DNA from: UBA6927 sp022447855
Lineage (GTDB): Bacteria; Chloroflexota; Dehalococcoidia; Lucifugimonadales; UBA6927
DNA: 64,000 bases
Assembly (NCBI GenBank): GCA_022447855.1
Contig: JAKUTX010000001.1
Location: forward strand, 124,001-188,000
Reading direction: 5' to 3'
Below the pieces are notes generated by a model that saw only the letters and a program-made list of their open reading frames with translations, did not search any database and was not told the origin of the DNA. This document shows, piece by piece, positions 61,403-64,000 of the stretch. How positions within the stretch are numbered: the first letter of the stretch is position 1; every line of letters begins with the position of its first letter. Position numbers and translations under genes: made by a program.

Positions 61403-64000
61403 TTAATCTTCAGTAGTCACAAATTGAATAGATGATTTTAGTTCATTAATTAGTGTCTCTAAATCAACAATCTTTTCCTCTATGTTAGATCGTAAAAACA
61501 AAAAAACCACTTCCTTTACTGGCTTTGAAATAGCCTTCTCAACACCCATAGCATAAGCAGCTCCTTGAAGACGATATCTCGACAAAACTTCTTGAGAATT
61601 ATTTTCAGAAATATTGTCAGTCTTATAATCAACTACAACCAATCCATCCTCTTCTTCAAACAATAAATCAATGTAGCCTTCCATAGTACGTTTAGGTAAA
61701 TTTAGTGATGGAATTGGCACCGAAAACGGTACTTCTCTCATCAAGTTCCCAGATTCTACTGCCCTCTTAACTACTCCACTATTACACGCAGATAGAACTA
61801 ATTGCTCAATTTCAGCAGTCCTCGGCAAAATACCTTCCCTCTTAGCTATCAAATTACAAATAACTGAAAGGTTTTCACGAGATTTGAAATCAATTTCCTC
61901 TAATACGGAGTGGACTGCTCTACCAATTTCAGTACCATCTGTTTTTGATTCAAAAAAGATTTGATCATCCTGGATTTTTTCATCAACCTTGGAAATAGAT
62001 GTTGCACTTAAATAATTGGGATCACTTGCTGTTCTCAACATTGCATCTCTATTCCGAATCCACTCATCTCGATCAATCAATAAACTGTTTTGATCAATAG
62101 AGATTTTATCCATTTCACTTGAAGGAATTTTAGATTCAAATCCATGAAAATTCTGCCAATACAAACCATCATCAAAACCACTAAATACTTTGGCAATTTG
62201 CATAGCTAAAGAGTCTTTGGAGTCTTTGCTAAAAATACTTAAAATCAGATGGTCACGGGCTCGAGTTGATGCAACATATAATCTTCTAAAACTTTCAAAA
62301 TAATCCTTTAAGGATTCAATTCGCTGTAACCTTCCAAATCCATTAGATACTAAAAATGATTCGGAATTGCTTATACGGAATTGCATCTTATCCACCGATT
62401 TGTCAGCAAAGGTCCAAACAGGGGAAGAGCTTTTTAATCCCTGATTATTACGGTTTAAATTGTACAATCCGGTTAAAACTACAATAGGGAATTCTAAGCC
62501 TTTCGAAGCATGTACAGTCATGATGCGCACAAAACCATCTTTTTTTTGATCTACCAAAGGAGTTGGAATATTTTCTCTATCTTCTCTTAATACTTCTATC
62601 CATTCTAAAAACCCATTCAGACCACTACCTCCAGCTTTTTCAAAAATTTCCGATTGTTCTAATAAAAACTCAATCCTGCGCCAAAATTCAGTTGGATTCT
62701 TTGCAGTCAATCCGATATCTAAAAAAGATCTTTTTTTGAGAAATCTTTTGAGAAATTCTGATGTACTTAACCACATTTTCATTAAATGGAATTCTTTTAA
62801 TTCAGATAAAGAATCATCCACTTTCGAACTTTTAAGCAATTTTGATTCTAAGTAATTAAATTCACCTCCATTATTTTTGAAAGTCAACAGATCATCATCC
62901 GAACATGCGAATCCAGGAGAACGCAAAGCAGCTACAATAGCTACTTCATCTGAAGGATCATCAATTGCTTTCAAACAATTGATCAAGTCTTGAACTTCCT
63001 GGGTGTTAAAGATCAAAGCCCCTCCTTCAACACGGTAAGGAATTTCCTCGTCTTCGAGCATACTCTCTAAGATATTTAGACCTGATCTGTTTTGAATCAA
63101 AATTACAACATCAGAAAATTTTGCATGTCTTTTTCCTTCAGGAGTTTTCGAATCTCTAACCCAAAACTTCATAGATTTTAATCCTGATAAGAGCTTACAG
63201 ACTTCACTAGCTTCATTTTCTCTGACTACACCCATTTTAGAATCTTGGACTTCTGGATCACCAAGATACCATACAGAAGAATTCATCCCGACTGATTCTT
63301 TAATTTCGTCTCTATAATGGGACAAAGGAGAATATTTTGGGGATAGTAAAAGGTTCGTATCTTCAAAGTAAGTTCCTTGACCGATCAATCGTTCAAAACC
63401 ATAATTTACCCAATCCAAGATTGGTTTCTGTGATCGAAAATTCTGCGATAATTGGATCGGGGGAATTTCCATTTTTGATTGAACGTCATTTAGGATTTCA
63501 ATGTCAGCATTCCTGAATTTATAAATCGATTGTTGCGGATCTCCAACAAAAAAAAGTTTTCCTGATACAGTTTCAATATCTTTCCAAGAATTAGGTCGAA
63601 CCAAATCTGTTCGAACACATTCTTCAGCAATAAAAAAAGCGATTTCGACTTGAATCGGATCAGTGTCTTGGAATTCATCAATAAACAAATGAGAAAATTT
63701 ATTTCTAAAGTAATCTCGCACTTCCAAATCATCTCTTAAAAGATTTCGTGCCCACAATAATAAATCTGAAAAACCCACCATTCCCATTATTTTCCTTTGT
63801 TTAGCGGCATCAATTACAAAACCAGAAATGCTCTCAAACAAAGGCTTAATATCAATAAATCTAAATACTGCAATTGATTCAGAAGCCTGTTGTTTCATTG
63901 GAGCAATTGAATCCTTAACAATATCTCGAATAGATTTTGGCGAAATCTCCCAATTTGTCTTGCTACCAAAATTTCCCATCTTGAAATTATCAATACACGT
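61403..64000 (-). CDS. addA: AddA/RecB-type helicase-nuclease, 5' end outside window
   Basis: At least 865 residues, open at the window's right edge. The visible part lacks the Walker A motif, which must lie beyond position 64000. It contains motif II FIDEFQDTDP, motif III GDPQQSIYKFRNAD, motif IV LSQNFRS, motif V VRIMTVHASKGLEFP, motif VI YVASTRARDHL and a C-terminal PD-(D/E)XK nuclease with GYIDLLFEEEDGLVVVDYKTD followed by YRLQGAAYA. It processes double-strand breaks. AddB, if present, would be upstream and unseen. RecB-like assignment remains possible. Confidence 0.9.
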   Translation of the reverse strand, partial: TCIDNFKMGNFGSKTNWEISPKSIRDIVKDSIAPMKQQASESIAVFRFIDIKPLFESISGFVIDAAKQRKIMGMVGFSDLLLWARNLLRDDLEVRDYFRNKFSHLFIDEFQDTDPIQVEIAFFIAEECVRTDLVRPNSWKDIETVSGKLFFVGDPQQSIYKFRNADIEILNDVQSKMEIPPIQLSQNFRSQKPILDWVNYGFERLIGQGTYFEDTNLLLSPKYSPLSHYRDEIKESVGMNSSVWYLGDPEVQDSKMGVVRENEASEVCKLLSGLKSMKFWVRDSKTPEGKRHAKFSDVVILIQNRSGLNILESMLEDEEIPYRVEGGALIFNTQEVQDLINCLKAIDDPSDEVAIVAALRSPGFACSDDDLLTFKNNGGEFNYLESKLLKSSKVDDSLSELKEFHLMKMWLSTSEFLKRFLKKRSFLDIGLTAKNPTEFWRRIEFLLEQSEIFEKAGGSGLNGFLEWIEVLREDRENIPTPLVDQKKDGFVRIMTVHASKGLEFPIVVLTGLYNLNRNNQGLKSSSPVWTFADKSVDKMQFRISNSESFLVSNGFGRLQRIESLKDYFESFRRLYVASTRARDHLILSIFSKDSKDSLAMQIAKVFSGFDDGLYWQNFHGFESKIPSSEMDKISIDQNSLLIDRDEWIRNRDAMLRTASDPNYLSATSISKVDEKIQDDQIFFESKTDGTEIGRAVHSVLEEIDFKSRENLSVICNLIAKREGILPRTAEIEQLVLSACNSGVVKRAVESGNLMREVPFSVPIPSLNLPKRTMEGYIDLLFEEEDGLVVVDYKTDNISENNSQEVLSRYRLQGAAYAMGVEKAISKPVKEVVFLFLRSNIEEKIVDLETLINELKSSIQFVTTED

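Overview
The window is ordinary bacterial chromosome of low G+C (by eye about one third G+C), almost fully coding. It has many TTG/GTG starts, Shine-Dalgarno (SD) sites of the GGAGG type, several sigma70-like promoters and four tRNA genes. I saw no insertion sequence, prophage, CRISPR array or rRNA. Lipobox-type binding proteins, a Gram-positive-type SOS operator, TTAACA-type Pho boxes and an LprG-like lipoprotein next to a 14-helix MFS pump suggest a free-living organism with a single membrane. A marine Chloroflexota (SAR202/Dehalococcoidia-like) is my best guess. It is an inference from gene style, not a phylogenetic result.

Layout. 1-4.0 kb: partial threonine synthase, a class III aminotransferase, an acyl-CoA dehydrogenase, a fluoride channel and tRNA-Gln/Gly/Phe. 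4.1-9 kb: a complete 2-oxoacid (pyruvate-type) dehydrogenase operon in the order E3-E1alpha-E1beta-E2, behind a promoter with a palindrome at the predicted start of transcription. 9-12.5 kb: an MFS / LprG-like lipoprotein / DHA2 MFS cluster. 12.5-18.8 kb: recF, ligA, a cysM-like gene and gyrB. 18.8-22.1 kb: a cobalamin riboswitch with its terminator, then a B12-type ABC importer. 22.2-33.7 kb: plsY, groEL, HAD phosphatase, ribokinase, pyrD, an unrecognised conserved-looking gene, threonine dehydratase-like, mutL, a small monooxygenase-fold protein, a 2-hydroxyacid dehydrogenase and a P-loop/DRTGG protein. 33.7-41.9 kb, all minus strand: yebC-ruvC-ruvA-methyltransferase, a collagen-stalked HtrA lipoprotein, uvrB with a lipoprotein, then a sufT-like gene and mrp. 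42-43.5 kb: HU and a PfkB sugar kinase. 43.5-50 kb: phoB-phoR-pstSCAB-phoU. 50-54.4 kb: a MacB-type permease and ATPase with an unusually long membrane fusion protein. 54.4-56.4 kb: dnaN and lexA, divergent. 56.4-64 kb: tRNA-Leu, MazG-like, msrB, nudC, an SDR, a tiny Cys-rich protein, DUF1330, xylulokinase and the C-terminal part of an AddA/RecB-type helicase-nuclease.

Together these genes cover central carbon entry (PDH), DNA replication and repair (RecF, LigA, GyrB, DnaN, MutL, UvrB, RuvAC, LexA, AddA-like), phosphate and B12 acquisition, and envelope export or lipoprotein functions. The most interesting items are not a new defence island but unusual versions of known parts. They are the HtrA with a collagen-like stalk, the LprG/P55-like pair in a non-mycobacterial setting, an SDR lacking its catalytic Lys and Asn, an Mrp without its Fe-S cysteines, a possible RNA switch masking the HU ribosome binding site, and several well-defined promoters and operators, including a probable leaderless ligA transcript. 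No clearly undescribed multi-gene system was evident.
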